NCBI GenBank assembly: GCA_033032175.1 | Contig: CM065331.1 | Span: 7,130,370-7,194,369 of the forward strand | Direction: 5' to 3' | Origin: Saturnia japonica | Lineage: Eukaryota; Arthropoda; Insecta; Lepidoptera; Saturniidae | Length of the DNA: 64,000 nucleotides | In this document: one piece after another, positions 1 to 21,842 of the stretch | Layout of the letters: each line of letters starts with the position of its first letter | Numbering within the stretch: position 1 is the first letter of the stretch | The notes under the pieces: generated by a model | The model's database searches: none | The model's input: the letters and a program-made list of their open reading frames with translations, nothing else | What the model was told of the DNA's origin: nothing | Position numbers and translations under genes: made by a program

Positions 1-121
1 CTTCGTCATAGTTCAGTTACTTTCTGAATTTCCTGAGTTACCATCTTGGGCCAAATTGTCATAGATCAGGTGAGATTGTGGCCACAATGATAAACCAATG
101 ACAATATAAAAAAACGTACTT

Positions 122-602
122 TTAATTATTTAATTGTAATATAATGTGATAAGTCGAGCTGCTCAATGAATGTCGATTATTTATGAAACTGGGGCAGAGT
201 TTTTTAACTATGGATAGGCTTGCGTTTGACCACCATGTCGCCTGATCGTAAGTGATGATGTGGTCTACGATGGAGCACGCTTGCCTAGAAGGGAGTTCAC
301 TCGAGATTTTAAAATATACCCTGGTTATAATTATTGGGAAATACAAAATCCGGCAAAGTGTTCCACTCTGTAGCTTTGCGCATCATAAATGTGCTAGCAA
401 TACGTTTTGTGCGCACTGGTGGAATATCTAGCATAAATCGATGAACCTTCGCCGTGTCTCTTGTCGTCTGATGGTGGAAAGGGGATGGGGGGTTAAGTTG
501 TGCAATTCCAACGCACACTCGCCGAAATGTATCCTGTAAAAAACCAGCAGCTGTGTGGTGGGGTGATACCACGCTACATAGCATCAGCTGAGTCTGTCCC
601 AT
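122..602 (-). pseudogene. 3' end of a non-LTR retrotransposon ORF2 (decayed)
   Basis: On the minus strand, RTKRIASTFMMRKATEWNTL followed by PDFVFPNNYNQGIFK has the pattern (a serine/arginine-rich stretch, then W-N-x-L-P-x-x-V-F-P) found at the C-terminus of many insect LINE reverse transcriptases. The coding part is about 300-602. 122-300 is a frameshifted tail and 3' UTR. It lies in the Cul1 intron that enters from the left edge. Confidence 0.55.
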
Positions 603-660
603 TGCTTAATTATATTAGGCTTCATTTTTTGAAATAAAATGAATATAAAGTAAAATCAAT

Positions 661-1010
661 GCAGTAGAAATGAGAGCGCTAAGGAATATGTTACGAGTGA
701 AATCGAGTGATACGGTAAGTTATAGGTGTTAAGAGAATGTTGTGGTGTGAAAGAAGATATAGTTATTAAGAAAGAAATGCTTAGATAAATGGCTTGGGAA
801 CGTAGAGAGGATGAATGAGAGAAGAATTACTAAGAAAGAAAGAAAGGTCAGGTCAAGAGTACTCTAAACTGATGCATGAAAAGATTGATGAATTTTGAAG
901 AAGTACTAAGCGGAAGGATGTGATCTCTGCCTACCCAGTTGAGAAAGAGGCGTGATGTATTCATGTATCTTTTTAATATGTAAATTTTTTAAGCAATAAA
1001 TTATTACTAT
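661..1010 (+). pseudogene. RTE-type LINE fragment, C-terminal part of RT
   Basis: The plus strand shows LGNVERMNERRITKK and, after several frame breaks, SAYPVEKE, the end pattern of RTE-class polymerases common in moths. It ends near AAATTATTACTATTAG at about 1000. Several stops make it a dead copy. Confidence 0.55.
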
Positions 1011-1123
1011 TAGTATAGATGAGATCTAATCTCTCTCTCTTTGTCAGAAAAGGCAAAATATAAACTTCACACATATTGTGTAGTGTAATGAATATTTAAT
1101 TCCATTTGAATCATCGTTTTCAG

Positions 1124-11741
<10,618 letters not shown>

Positions 11742-11774
11742 TCACATGTGCGCCGAATATAATAACGATTCTGT

Positions 11775-11780
11775 AATAAA
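11775..11780 (+). promoter_or_regulatory. Likely Cul1 polyadenylation signal
   Basis: AATAAA 34 bases after the Cul1 stop codon, the first canonical hexamer downstream. The cleavage site is not determinable from sequence. Confidence 0.55.
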
Positions 11781-11789
11781 TATAGAATA

Positions 11790-12360
11790 TTATACATTCG
11801 CGCGTTTTATATTAATGATAACATCGTTATTCAAACTCTTTAATTTTACAGCTGTGTAATTTTGACATACCTCTTTTTAAGGCTGCCTGTCCACTGAAGC
11901 GGAGCGGAGCTGTGCAAATTTGAACCAATAAAATATCTAGTGTTGCAATTCTATTTGTCGACATTTGTACGGCTTTTGCGCAGATGAGGGACAGTCCTTG
12001 AGATACTTTTCTTTTTTTGTCTGTCAAAGTATATCCTTTAGAACTGGGCGGTTTTTTTACGTGATACTTTTAGTCCGCCTTGTGGGTTATGCGATACAAC
12101 TTTAAGTTATCTATTTTGACGTGCAAAAAAGTGCTCCAAGGACTGTTCCTAGTCTGCGCAGACCTTAATACTCGACGCAAACACCTGGTTTATCTGTATG
12201 ACCTGTCTGTAGCATCGTAGCTCCCAAACGGCTGAACTCATTATGATCTGGTTTTTTTTTTGCTGAAAGTTGACTTGACCAAGTACGTTCTTAGCTATGA
12301 TACAAGAAAATTGTTGCTGCCTTTTGAGGATTATCGGCTCTTTTCTAGTAACTAAATAGA
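11790..12360. other. Intergenic, mostly old repeat
   Basis: After Cul1. GCGGAGCGGAGCTG near 11900 recalls the CGCTCCGTTCC MITE ends at 33330. The part 12040-12360 (GTAGCTCCCAAACGGCTGAA) is a common moth repeat phrase. No gene seen. Confidence 0.4.
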
Positions 12361-12378
12361 TGAGAGTCGTAATTTGGT

Positions 12379-12567
12379 ATTCTGTTACTTCAATGACATT
12401 AGAAGTAAATGATAACCTTGACCAGATGTTGCAGCATCATCTGGAATCTGTACGATACCTAACTCCTCGCCAACTTACAGCAGTGATGTTGTGTTTGGAA
12501 TTGAATGTTCCCAATGAATGGACTTGTGTCGGGGGTTTCTTAAATTTTCAAGTTTGCATGGAAAAGT
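12379..12567. repeat. 189-bp repeat, second copy at 14017-14197
   Basis: TGACATTAGAAGTAAATGAT, TTGCAGCATCATCTGGAATC, CGCCAACTTACAGCAGTGAT and GGACTTGTGTCGGGGGTTTC are all repeated with few changes inside the LINE at 14017-14197. It contains a small stem (CCAGATG/CATCTGG). No ORF and no clear target duplication. Confidence 0.7.
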
Positions 12568-12599
12568 GATGGCAGTGTACAATACAAAAACGACGGCAA

Positions 12600-13060
12600 C
12601 CACTGCGAGATTGTAAATCTAGAGCAGGTCGTCACTGCCAAGCCGGCCTGCGAGCCTGTCGTCAGCTGGATATACATCGGTTAACCCCGGAATGCGATAA
12701 ACAAGAAGAGACTATGACGGCTTATCCCCATCTGCATGTTGGTCTTGATCCCGGAATGTGATAAACCACAAAAGTTACTACTATGACGGGTCTTACGCCT
12801 GGTGTACGGAAATTTCTTTGGAGATTTCTCTACTTGGAGCAGTCCGATTGGTGGAATAGCTCCCTCCTACAGAAGATCGAAGATTGCACGAAGTAGGGTT
12901 TCGAGAACTCCTTGGGGAAGGGGGATTCAAGGTCGGCAACGCGGTAATGATATATATATATATTAATACAGGCGTTCACAGGCTACGATAACCGCTAAAC
13001 ATCAGGCGGGCAGTATGTTAGTTACCCACCTTAGTTGTAGGTATTAAATAAAATTTGTTG
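12600..13060 (+). repeat. RTE-type LINE 3' tails
   Basis: CAGTCCGATTGGTGGAATAG, AAGGTCGGCAACGCGG and TAAACATCAGGCGGGCAGTA follow the 3' UTR layout common to moth RTE LINEs. A (TA)n run interrupts at 12952-12965. 12600-12790 is too decayed to place. Confidence 0.45.
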
Positions 13061-14016
13061 AAACAATCGTGAAATCGTATATTTGATCATAGATTTAAGA
13101 GGAAAGTAGATAGATAAATATTAATTCTTATCAATATTTAAAGTAACTTCATGCACTGACAGCATCCCGTGTGTTTTTATGTTTTTTTTTTTCTTTTATA
13201 CCGTCTTAGTGTTTAGGTCAGGGGTGCCAAACTGGTTTTCCTAAAAATAAAAAAATCAATCAAAATCAAAATAATCTTTATTCAATTTAGGCCCTAAGAA
13301 AGCACTTATGAACGTCAAAACACTACTGCCGGTTCGGAAAGTTCCAGACATCGAGAAGAACCGGAAAGAATCTCGATCGGGTTTATCTTTTTTTTATCAA
13401 CTGTACAAATGTTAATATAACAGGTACAATAATAATAATTTTGTGGATGCACAGAGAGGGAGTCACTTCCAGACATCACTATCATTCACATAATGATCCA
13501 CCCTATAATAACCTTTTTACAGTGAAACTCGCTTGACATGGTTCATGAACTTGTCCGGTAAATCAGTAATATGCGTCGGGATCTTATTATAAAACCTGAC
13601 ACTATTACCTAAAAAACTATTAAGTAGGTCTTACTTAGTCTAAAACACGGTACGACTAATTTATCTCCATTTCTAGTATTAACATTGTGCTGATCTTTGA
13701 CAAAATCTAACTTGACTAAATGTTTACGAATATACATTAAGTTATCAAGGATGTATTGGGAGGTCAATGATAAGATATTATATTCCTGAAAATTGTTCTT
13801 AGTGATTCACGAGGTTTTGGGTTGTAAATTGCACGAATTGCCCTTTTTTGTAATATAAATATGGTATTTACCTCAGGCGCTGAACCCCACAGCAAAATAC
13901 CGCAAGACATTAAGCTATGGAAGTAAGCGATGTAGACTAACCTAGCAGTGGCAATATCTGTTAACTGGCGAATCTTATGTACTGCAAATGGAGCAGAGCT
14001 TAATCTTCCTGCCAAG

Positions 14017-14197
14017 GTTTACTTAAATGACATTAGAAGTACATGATAACCTTGACCAGATGTTGCAGCGTCATCTGGAATCTGTACGTTACCTAACTTC
14101 TCGCCAACTTACAGCAGTGATATTGTATTTGGAATTGAATGTTCTCAATGAATGGACTTGTGTCGGAGGTTTCTTAAATTTTAAGTTTGCATGGAAA
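14017..14197. repeat. Short insertion inside the LINE, copy of 12379-12567
   Basis: It replaces roughly a dozen residues between LRWG and AGRLSSA of the LINE, and matches the 12379 copy from TTACTT to GCATGGAAAA. This dates its arrival after the LINE. The element type is not recognised. Confidence 0.65.
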
Positions 14198-15098
14198 AAC
14201 ATCTGACCCCATCGTAATTTAGAATCAAACGTAATACCTAAGAAAACAGTACTATCAACTAAGCCTACTAAATTCCCGCCTATCTTGATACCACAATCAA
14301 CACGCCGGACATTGGGCAAAGCAAATTTCATACATTTGGTTTTGCTTGCATTTAGCAGTAAATTATTAAAAGCAAACCATTCAGAGATTGTAACTAAAAT
14401 ATTGTTTAATTATCTAAGCTCCGAATCTATTATTTTCAATTTGAATATAAGTGAAGTGTCGTACGCAAAAAGAACCATACCAGCGCCGTTTTGAACTTCT
14501 AGCGGTAGATTGTTTATATTAAGGAGAAACAAAAATGCTCCCAAAATCGATCCCTGAGGGACGCCAATTCTTGCCAATGATCCAGAAGACGTTTCCCCAT
14601 TTACACGTACTTTTAGGCAGCGGTTTGTTAAATAAGAGATTAGAAAGTCGAGAGAAGGGCTACAAACACCATAATGTTTTAGTTTAAGTATCAGCGTGAT
14701 GTGATCAACGCAGTCGAAGGCTTTTGAGAGATCGCAGAATACACCGATTGCATACTGCGACTCTTCCCATGCCCTAAATATATGACTTAGTAGAGTTGCA
14801 CCAGCATCAGTTGTAGATTTCGATTTCGTGAATCCAAACTGTCAACCATCCAATATCTTTTATTTATTAAAATACTCCCAAATGCTTAAGTATAATTTTC
14901 TCGAAAATCTTACTAATCGAAGGAAGTACAGAAATTGGTCTATAATTACCAAGACTACTTCTACAACCTGATTTAAACAATGGAACTACACACATCAAAA
15001 AAGTCTAAGCAACATGCGTGATATTACAAATTTTTCCATTTATATTAATTAATTTCTAAATATTTACTCAAACAAAGTGCATAGGTAAGTAAACTTTT

Positions 15099-15961
15099 TG
15101 AAGTGAAACTTCTTTATCGACGTATGGGAGAAATTTTTGTAGCAATCGTCACGTTTTTCGGTTACGCGCCATGTTGCTTTTTTTATCAAAGTTTAGTATA
15201 GTGACGTAAAGAATATAATGTAATATATTATAATAATAACAACAATATATTACTTTTGAAGTTTGGTTTGAAATAAGAATAACAATATATTAATTTGAAA
15301 GTGATAAAATAAAAAGACTTATTCAAATTTAAGTGAATTTACAAGAAAAGTGAGAGTGATTATATATTTCGTTTTATAAATTCAACACGTATGAGCATGA
15401 TTTTAACATTTATTTGAGGTTAACCTCACTTTTTGATTCTAAGTATCAGTGAATGTATATAAATCTGTTAAAATTAGCAAGTATTAATAAATATGACTGT
15501 AAATCTAGTGAACATTATTAATTCTAAAAACAATAAAAAATATAAATTAAATAATAATTTAAAAATAAAACAAAACACGATTATAAAATAAAAATATGTA
15601 TACGTACATCTTTTTTAATTATTCGTTTTTAATTATTTATTTATTCATTTTTAATTTTATAAAATCGTTGCATTTCTACAAGATTAACTGTCATCATATA
15701 ATTTTATTACTTTGAAAAGATAATTCCAATTATTTATTCATAACTTGTAAATATAATACAATAAATAAATAGCAATGATATTATAATAAGAAAAATGATA
15801 AAATAAATTACTCATTAATTGTATGCATGTCTATAATAATAAAATAGCTTTAATTTAACACGGAAAAAATTGTTTTTCTTAAGGCTTAAGCCTTATCTAC
15901 CCCATTTTCGTGAAGTTGCAAGTAGTAGAAAAATGATATGTCGTAAAGAAGTTTCACTTCT
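15099..15961. mobile_element. AT-rich MITE-like insert within the Tc1-like element
   Basis: GAAGTGAAACTTCTTTA near 15100 is inverted at TAAAGAAGTTTCACTTC near 15944, with similar flanks (TCGACGTAT / ATATGTCG). These ends are common in Lepidoptera. The inside is about 80% AT with no ORF. Exact ends are uncertain. Confidence 0.6.
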
Positions 15962-16180
15962 TACCTGTGTACTCTGGTACACACACATTTTTTTTGTTAT
16001 TAATGACATACTGGCTGGTTGTAAAAAAAAAAATTTGATTATGTTTTGTTTTTTTCATAACATTCAAATGACTGCGAATTTGTTTGAATTTAAGTGCGTT
16101 TTAATTGCTACGTTTTGTCTTGATTTTATAATTTTACCAACCATTGAAATAAAGTTGAATTGTTAGATATTCTTTACGTC

Positions 16181-16809
16181 ATGAAGCGACGTCATTTGAT
16201 GGCAGATGAAATGCAAAGAGCTGTAGGGATGTTGCAAGCGGGAAGTAATCAATCTCAGGTATCTCGACATTTTGGCATTCATAGAAGTGTTATTTGTCGT
16301 CTTTGGCAGCGTTACAATAATACAGGAGAACCCGCTGAACAGCATCCAGGCCGTAAAAGGAGTACAACCACTCGGCAAGACCGGTACATACAACTGACTG
16401 CAAGACGCCAGCCGATGTTAACCGCTCGAGAGATAAGTATTGAGGATATTCTCAGACCTTATGTCTACCCATTTGCACAAACCTTTGGCTCCGATTTTAA
16501 GTTAATGCATGACAATGCGCGTTACATACAGCTCGGCGAACCAGTGAATACTTTGCAATGGAGAACATCCGGGTATTGCCCTGGCCTGCACAATCGCCAG
16601 ATCTCAACCCCATCGAGCACGCATGGGACATGCTCCAGAGACGTGTTTTGAAGGACTTGGACGGAGCGACAACAACCCAAGAGCTGAAGGATTTGCTACA
16701 ATTCCATTGGGAGCGAATACCGCAAGATGACATAAACAGTCTCATTAATTCAATGAATAATCGTTGCCGACAAGTTCTGAATAGCAGAGGAGCCCATACT
16801 TTGTATTAA
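16181..16809 (+). pseudogene. Broken Tc1-like (DD34E) transposase
   Basis: The first part (MKRRHLMADEMQRAVGMLQA to ATTTRQDRYIQL-like residues, TAREIS) is the paired-type helix-turn-helix region. Then the sequence jumps to SDFKLMHDNAR, which has the second catalytic Asp, so the stretch with the first Asp is deleted. A frameshift near 16545 moves the rest (LPWPAQSPDLNPIEHAW, with the catalytic Glu) into another frame to 16809. It cannot make a working enzyme. Confidence 0.85.
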
Positions 16810-17860
16810 ATTGTTCTATTCTTTCACAATAAATACATTTTCTTTAGAAATTTCATTTTGTAAGAAAAAAGTTTAGTTTCTTATGTATCTTAGTTTCTAC
16901 AGTATATTCTAATATTGTTAATTTCTGTTATTAAAAGAACTTATAAAGACAACAGCTGTTATTTTTACATCATAGAACCCTAAAGATATTATTTTAAAAA
17001 TAAAATACAACGTTATAATGTGAAGAACCATCCTAAAATTTAAATTAGTACATGTTGCTTAGACTTTTTTGATGAGTGTATTTTGCTAATTTTCATCATA
17101 TTAAGGAAAATTCCTGTTTCTATGCATTGATTAAATATATTACCCAGATATGGTGAAATACTGATAATTAAGGACTGAACTACTACTGCTGACATTCCCC
17201 AAATACCTTCAGTATTTAAGTTTAATTGTTTAAAAGCTTTTATTATTTCACCGGCACTAATGGATGTAAAATTAAATGTAGAATTTAAAGATGCAATCAA
17301 CTTTTCGAAAAGTGATGCGGCACCATGGGATGATGATGTTATATTTTTGGTTACTTCTAAAGGTATATTTGTAAAATAATCTTGGAAAACATTTGCTACC
17401 TCTGAACTATTTGAGATATGTATTCAGATTAAGTGAATTATCATATTTCCTATTTTTTCCTGTTTCCTTATTTATTATATACCAAACAGTTTTGGTCTTA
17501 TTACTAGATTTAAGAACTTTATTTCTCAAGAATATCGCTTTTATAGCAGCACAAACGCGTTTAAATTTTTTTGAATAATGTCTGACATAAGCATGAAACG
17601 AATCGCTAGTAGTAGATGACTTCCTATAATATAAGTCATATAATCGATCTCTACTTTTTATAATACCTTTGGTTGACCATTACTAAAAGCCATTCTTTTA
17701 TCAACATTAAAAACTTTTATTGGACAATGTTTACTAAATTCAGTACTTACGATATTAAACAAACTGCCATAGCTAGCCTAAGAGGTTAGTCCTAAGAAGA
17801 GCCGTTACCTTTCTAAATATTTGTTGTTTAAAAATTATAAATACACTTATAATTAATTAA

Positions 17861-18118
17861 ATACCATCATACCATCAAGCCTGTATTCCCCGAAGGGTTA
17901 GGCAGAGGTGTACTAATGTACATCCACAGTTCGCCGAGTATGTTTTTAGGTTCCATGTAATAGGGGGCGAGCCTATTGCCATTAATCATGCATAAAGCCA
18001 AACTCCGAGCTGCTACTGAGAATTTCATAGGAAAAACCCAATAACACTTTAACCGGGATTCGAACCCAGGACCTCGATCATAGCAGTCGCGCTTACGACC
18101 ACTAGGCTAACGAGGCAG
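17861..18118 (-). mobile_element. tRNA-derived SINE, nearly complete
   Basis: On the minus strand the head reads TGCCTCGTTAGCCTAGTGGT (A box) and GGTCCTGGGTTCGAATCCCG (B box). The body has CAGTAGCAGCTCGGAGTTTG, ATAGGCTCGCCCCCTATTAC and CTGCCTAACCCTTCGGGG. The tail is a GATGGTAT repeat instead of poly(A). A second, headless copy is at 53646-53815. Confidence 0.8.
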
Positions 18119-18299
18119 TATTATAATTAAATATACTTACACATAAGTACATAAAAGTTCTGTAGTAGGTAAAAATATAAATTTAGGGCTTTGGATGCTG
18201 TTTACGCCGATTATGGTGGGTACTAACGTTTTGCAAATAAGCTTTCCGTTAAGAAATGGAATGACATCCCCCATTAATTACGAAATCTTTTTTTTTTAT

Positions 18300-18690
18300 T
18301 TACATTTGTACTCCCACTCTTGGTAAAATGTGTTGGGACCCCCTGTCTCTCACGTGAGTTTTATCATTTACTCTATAGTTTTTAAGTATTTTGCTTCATG
18401 CCACTAAATTCTAAAGCGCTAAAACTAATCTATATAGGTACCAACTTAAAAAGGGTTTAGGAACCCCGGGTATAGTATAGTTATACAATATTTAATATAA
18501 AATGTTATGTATATTATTTAAATGTACTTATACAAATAAATAAAACCTATATTATTTAAACCTATATCTATACAAATAAACGAACCACAATTCGTTTATA
18601 AAAACAAACCCTTATGAATAAGCCAATTATTTCAATTAGTTCATTTTCTTGATTATGTGGTCAGAATGAAATCAGACACACCGACTTCTT
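18300..18690. other. Intergenic, nothing recognised
   Basis: AT-rich, no gene or clear repeat; a small duplicated phrase (AAACCTATA...TACAAATAAA) at 18535-18580. Confidence 0.4.
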
Positions 18691-19040
18691 CTGATCTGTG
18701 TCCTTCCTAATGCCAATTGGCTAATGACGCTGTAGCGTCATACGACGTCACTATTGGAGGGACACCGCCGGCACCCCTTACCAACATTATTAAGATCGGA
18801 TCGCTCCAGTGGGTGTGACGAAAATATATTACGTCGCAATACGTTGACCGATCGTCTCGCGGTTGTATGACCGCGCCGCTCCGTGTGTGCATTTTTGTAT
18901 TAAAAACACCATCTGTTAACGTGGTGAAGAACATTTAGCGAGGTGGAATACGCTTGTGTGCAGCGTTGGGCCAGCTGACGTATCTAAGCTCCGGGCTGGA
19001 TTGGGAAAGGAAGCAGTCTCGGAAGTTCAAGGTTAGTGGA
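18690..19040. other. CpG-rich island-like stretch of unknown nature
   Basis: Higher GC and CpG than its surroundings (ATCGTCTCGCGGTTG, GCGCCGCTCCGTGTGTG). It ends at a donor-like CAAG|GTTAGTGG near 19031. It could be a noncoding 5' exon or promoter, or a piece of an LTR element. No protein similarity recognised. Confidence 0.3.
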
Positions 19041-19291
19041 TGATATTTCTTCCCATATATTCAATTGGATGTAACAATTGAAATAGTTATCTGTCGTTCA
19101 TTGCTCACTGAGCTATATTATCGAAGGCCACACCAGACTAGGAGGCAGGCAACTTTATTTAAAACCGCCGCTCCATGTGGTATGTGAGGGAATAATAGGG
19201 AAGACTGTAAAATTAACTCCTCGCACACACACCTTATATACGATGTAAAAAAATCAAACGATACCCACCCAGTACCAGATATATCAACTGA

Positions 19292-19740
19292 TCTATACAA
19301 TAAAATAAAATTGAAATGTCTGTGTGTAATCTCAAAACAACAGTTTTTTAGTAAATGCATTTTAAAGTATATAAGATTCATAAAAAAAAAAAAATTTGTC
19401 TGTCTGTCTGTGTGTTTGTTCCGGGTAATCTCCGAAACGGTTGGACCGATTTTGACGGGACTTTCACTGATAAATAGCTGATGTTATAGGGAGTAACTTA
19501 GGCTACTTTTATTTTAGAAAATGGCTTACGCTGAGCAAACCATAGGTGATATAGCAAATTAATGTACTACACAATTGTAGACATTAAAAAGACCTACAAA
19601 TATGTCACAGAGACTGTACGTCTATCTTTTAGGAAACACCCACAATAAGCACTTTTGTCTTTAAAATAGCCGGGAGCGGAGTAGTAAAATTCACGCGGAC
19701 AATTTGTAGACCACGTGAGCGAAGCCACGGGCTCAGCTAG
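19292..19740 (+). mobile_element. Non-autonomous Helitron (449 bp)
   Basis: Starts TCTATACAATAAAATAAAAT after A and ends GAAGCCACGGGCTCAGCTAG before T, the A-TC...CTAG-T rule of Helitrons. The inside has ACCGATTTTGACGGGACTTT. Related minus-strand copies are at 28485-28916 and 52971-53383. Confidence 0.75.
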
Positions 19741-20721
19741 TAGATATATAAAAAGTAACGTGAGATTATTATTGACCCTCCGTTCTTTTATTGGAGAGTT
19801 ATTGACATTTTACCGGACCTCTTCCCCCATTTAGAGCTCACGTTATTAATGGACGCACTTCAAGGTTATAAAGACTCCTTTTGTTTTGCATTTCTAACCG
19901 GCTTAAAAAAAAGACAGAGTTTATTCAATTCGAATGTATATATTGTAAGGTTACTCAAAAACATTTCTTTGAAAAAACGTGACTACCTTCCATTTTGCAG
20001 AATGAATGTGGGTGGTATACAAATATGTTAGCAAGTAACACATAAGCGTCCAGAGATTGTGATTTATAATAATTACTCGCAGTGTTATCCTAGTTATTTA
20101 CCATTATACACCATAATTCATAATTAATAATTTAGTTAATCATCATATAAATTATATAAAGCGGGTAGGACTGCGATTATTTTGATAAAAGCGGGTGCGT
20201 CAAGCCTTGAAGGATGCATTCGTGAAAGTAACCTCTTTGACAACGATACTCTGTCTGAATAAACCACGAATATTAAACTTTTGGACTATTATTCCACAAG
20301 ACCCACAAGTTTTAACATTTCAGAAGTGGGATAACATCAGGAATTTTGGTATATTATTACTACCCTGATGTAATCATACGACCACAATGTAGGCATTGAA
20401 CATTGTACTGATTGTACAATCGAGTAAATATACCATGTGAACTCTTCCGAAAATAGACAGAAGTCTATTAGGAGGCATCCCGGCATTGTGCTGCCAGGGT
20501 CCTCGAAACTCTGCCGAACCCGGACACGTGTTTAAGGCGAGAGGTAAAGCGTAATCAGAAGATTGCCTCTAGCTATTGAGCACCAGGCAAGAAATCGAAG
20601 CAGGGATTCAATGGTGATGTCATCGCGAGCCAAGGGGAAGTTCAATTTAGACTGCAACTTGACGACATTGACATACTTTGCAAAGCTCATCTAACAGATG
20701 GGAATATGAACGGAGTAAAAT

Positions 20722-21147
20722 TTGTTGATCGGCCAGCCCGTCATAAATAGCGATGGGATATCATTAACTATCAAAAATGGTGCAGCCACACTCCAAACCA
20801 TTGAATCAGAATTTCCAGTCACCGTGGATGCGGCCGAAAGGAACTGCCATTTCAAAGTGGCTACAGCCTGCCAGGAAAGATTACCGCCAGGGACCTCTAT
20901 CATCAAGGTGCACATACTTGGAAACTACGATAACAACGAGGTGGTTTCGCCAGCCCGACATTATGACCTGCAGGGTGTCTCCTACTCTTTGCCGGCTACA
21001 CTGCTACGCGGCCGTCAAGGTTACCTGAAGGTTGTGAATACGGGTAGCGAGGACGTCAATTGGGAAGCGGGCACAATCTTATCAAGAGCCGAAAGCTGCG
21101 AGCAAGTGCCGATTTGCGAGGTCAGTGTTAATGTAAGTCTGGTCTAA
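20722..21147 (+). pseudogene. Ty3/gypsy pol fragment: end of protease and linker
   Basis: The open frame VLIGQPVINSDGISLTIKNG (GTG written as first codon) fits the C-terminal part of a gypsy retropepsin. DVNWEAGTILSRAE lies in the linker to RT. The active-site region and all of RT are absent. Not functional. Confidence 0.65.
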
Positions 21148-21467
21148 AGTCTAGCCTAAGCCCTTGCCACTTCAGAATCCATTTTCAGTATAAATAATAG
21201 CCATACCAATTCGTCTAAGTTGGGGTATGATTCTTTAGATATCGGTCCTATAAGTATAAATGAGCGTGCGAAACTAATCTCGTTATTGACTAAATACAGT
21301 CTCGTTATTGACTAAATACAGTAACTGTTTTGCACATGACACGAAAGACCCCCCTTACTGAACTAACTAAGAAAAATGTCCCATGGGTTTGGGGTGACGA
21401 ACAAATGCAAGCTTCAATGAACTTAATTAAAAATAAATTGTAGTAAGCCGGTTTTAGCCATTTTTGA

Positions 21468-21842
21468 CCCTTTGTTATCGTTAGAAATTCATACGGATGC
21501 TTGTAAACTAGGTATCGCCGCGATTTCGATGCAAAAACAAACCGAGGGTATTTTGCGCCCTGTAATTTATTTTAGTTGGGTTACAACCCGCGAAGAGTAC
21601 TTTTATCATAGTTTCGAACTGCGGTTGTCGAATCATTACGAAGATTTCGTGTTTATGTTTTCGGAAAACATGTCCGGATAGTTACAGATTGTACCGCGGT
21701 ACGCGCTACGTTGACAAAACTCTATTTAATTCCCCGAATTGCTCGATGGTGGCTTTTGATTAAGGATTATGATTTTGAGATTGATTATAGACCCGGGGAG
21801 CGAATGAGACATGTAGACGCATTAAGTCGAAATCCGGTTGAG
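21468..21842 (+). pseudogene. Ty3/gypsy pol fragment: RNase H and tether
   Basis: LEIHTDACKLGIAAISMQKQ and RPVIYFSWVTTREEYFYHSF match the RNase H start of Ty3/gypsy. After a frame break come IVTDCTAVRATL and RWWLLIKDYDFEIDYRPGER, then HVDALSRNP, the region before integrase. Stops and a shift at about 21665 break it. Confidence 0.8.

Larger units (their letters stand above)
14989..17078 (+). mobile_element. Tc1-like element (2.1 kb with a nested insertion), TA duplication
   Basis: The ends CAC[A/T]CATC plus AAAAAAGTCTAAGCAACATG are inverted at 14989-15016 and 17051-17078, with TA at 14987-14988 and 17079-17080. Removing it restores the LINE frame region. It carries a broken transposase (16181-16809) and a nested MITE-like insert (about 15099-15961). 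Without the insert it is about 1.2 kb. Confidence 0.9.
13225..17760 (-). mobile_element. Jockey/Zenon-like LINE, split by a Tc1-like element
   Basis: Minus-strand pieces in order: 17760-17079 (linker and first RT part, e.g. NIFNQCIETGIFLNMMKIS), 14988-14200 (PLFKSGCRSSLGNYRPISVL and FLGITFDSKLRWG), 14016-13225 (RLSSAPFAVHKIRQLTDIA, GILLWGSAPEVN, FYNKIPTHI, KGYYRVDHY, then 3' UTR with TTCGGAAAGTTCCAGAC). Frameshifts and stops make it dead. Two insertions break it: 14989-17078 (Tc1-like) and 14017-14197 (short repeat). Confidence 0.8.
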
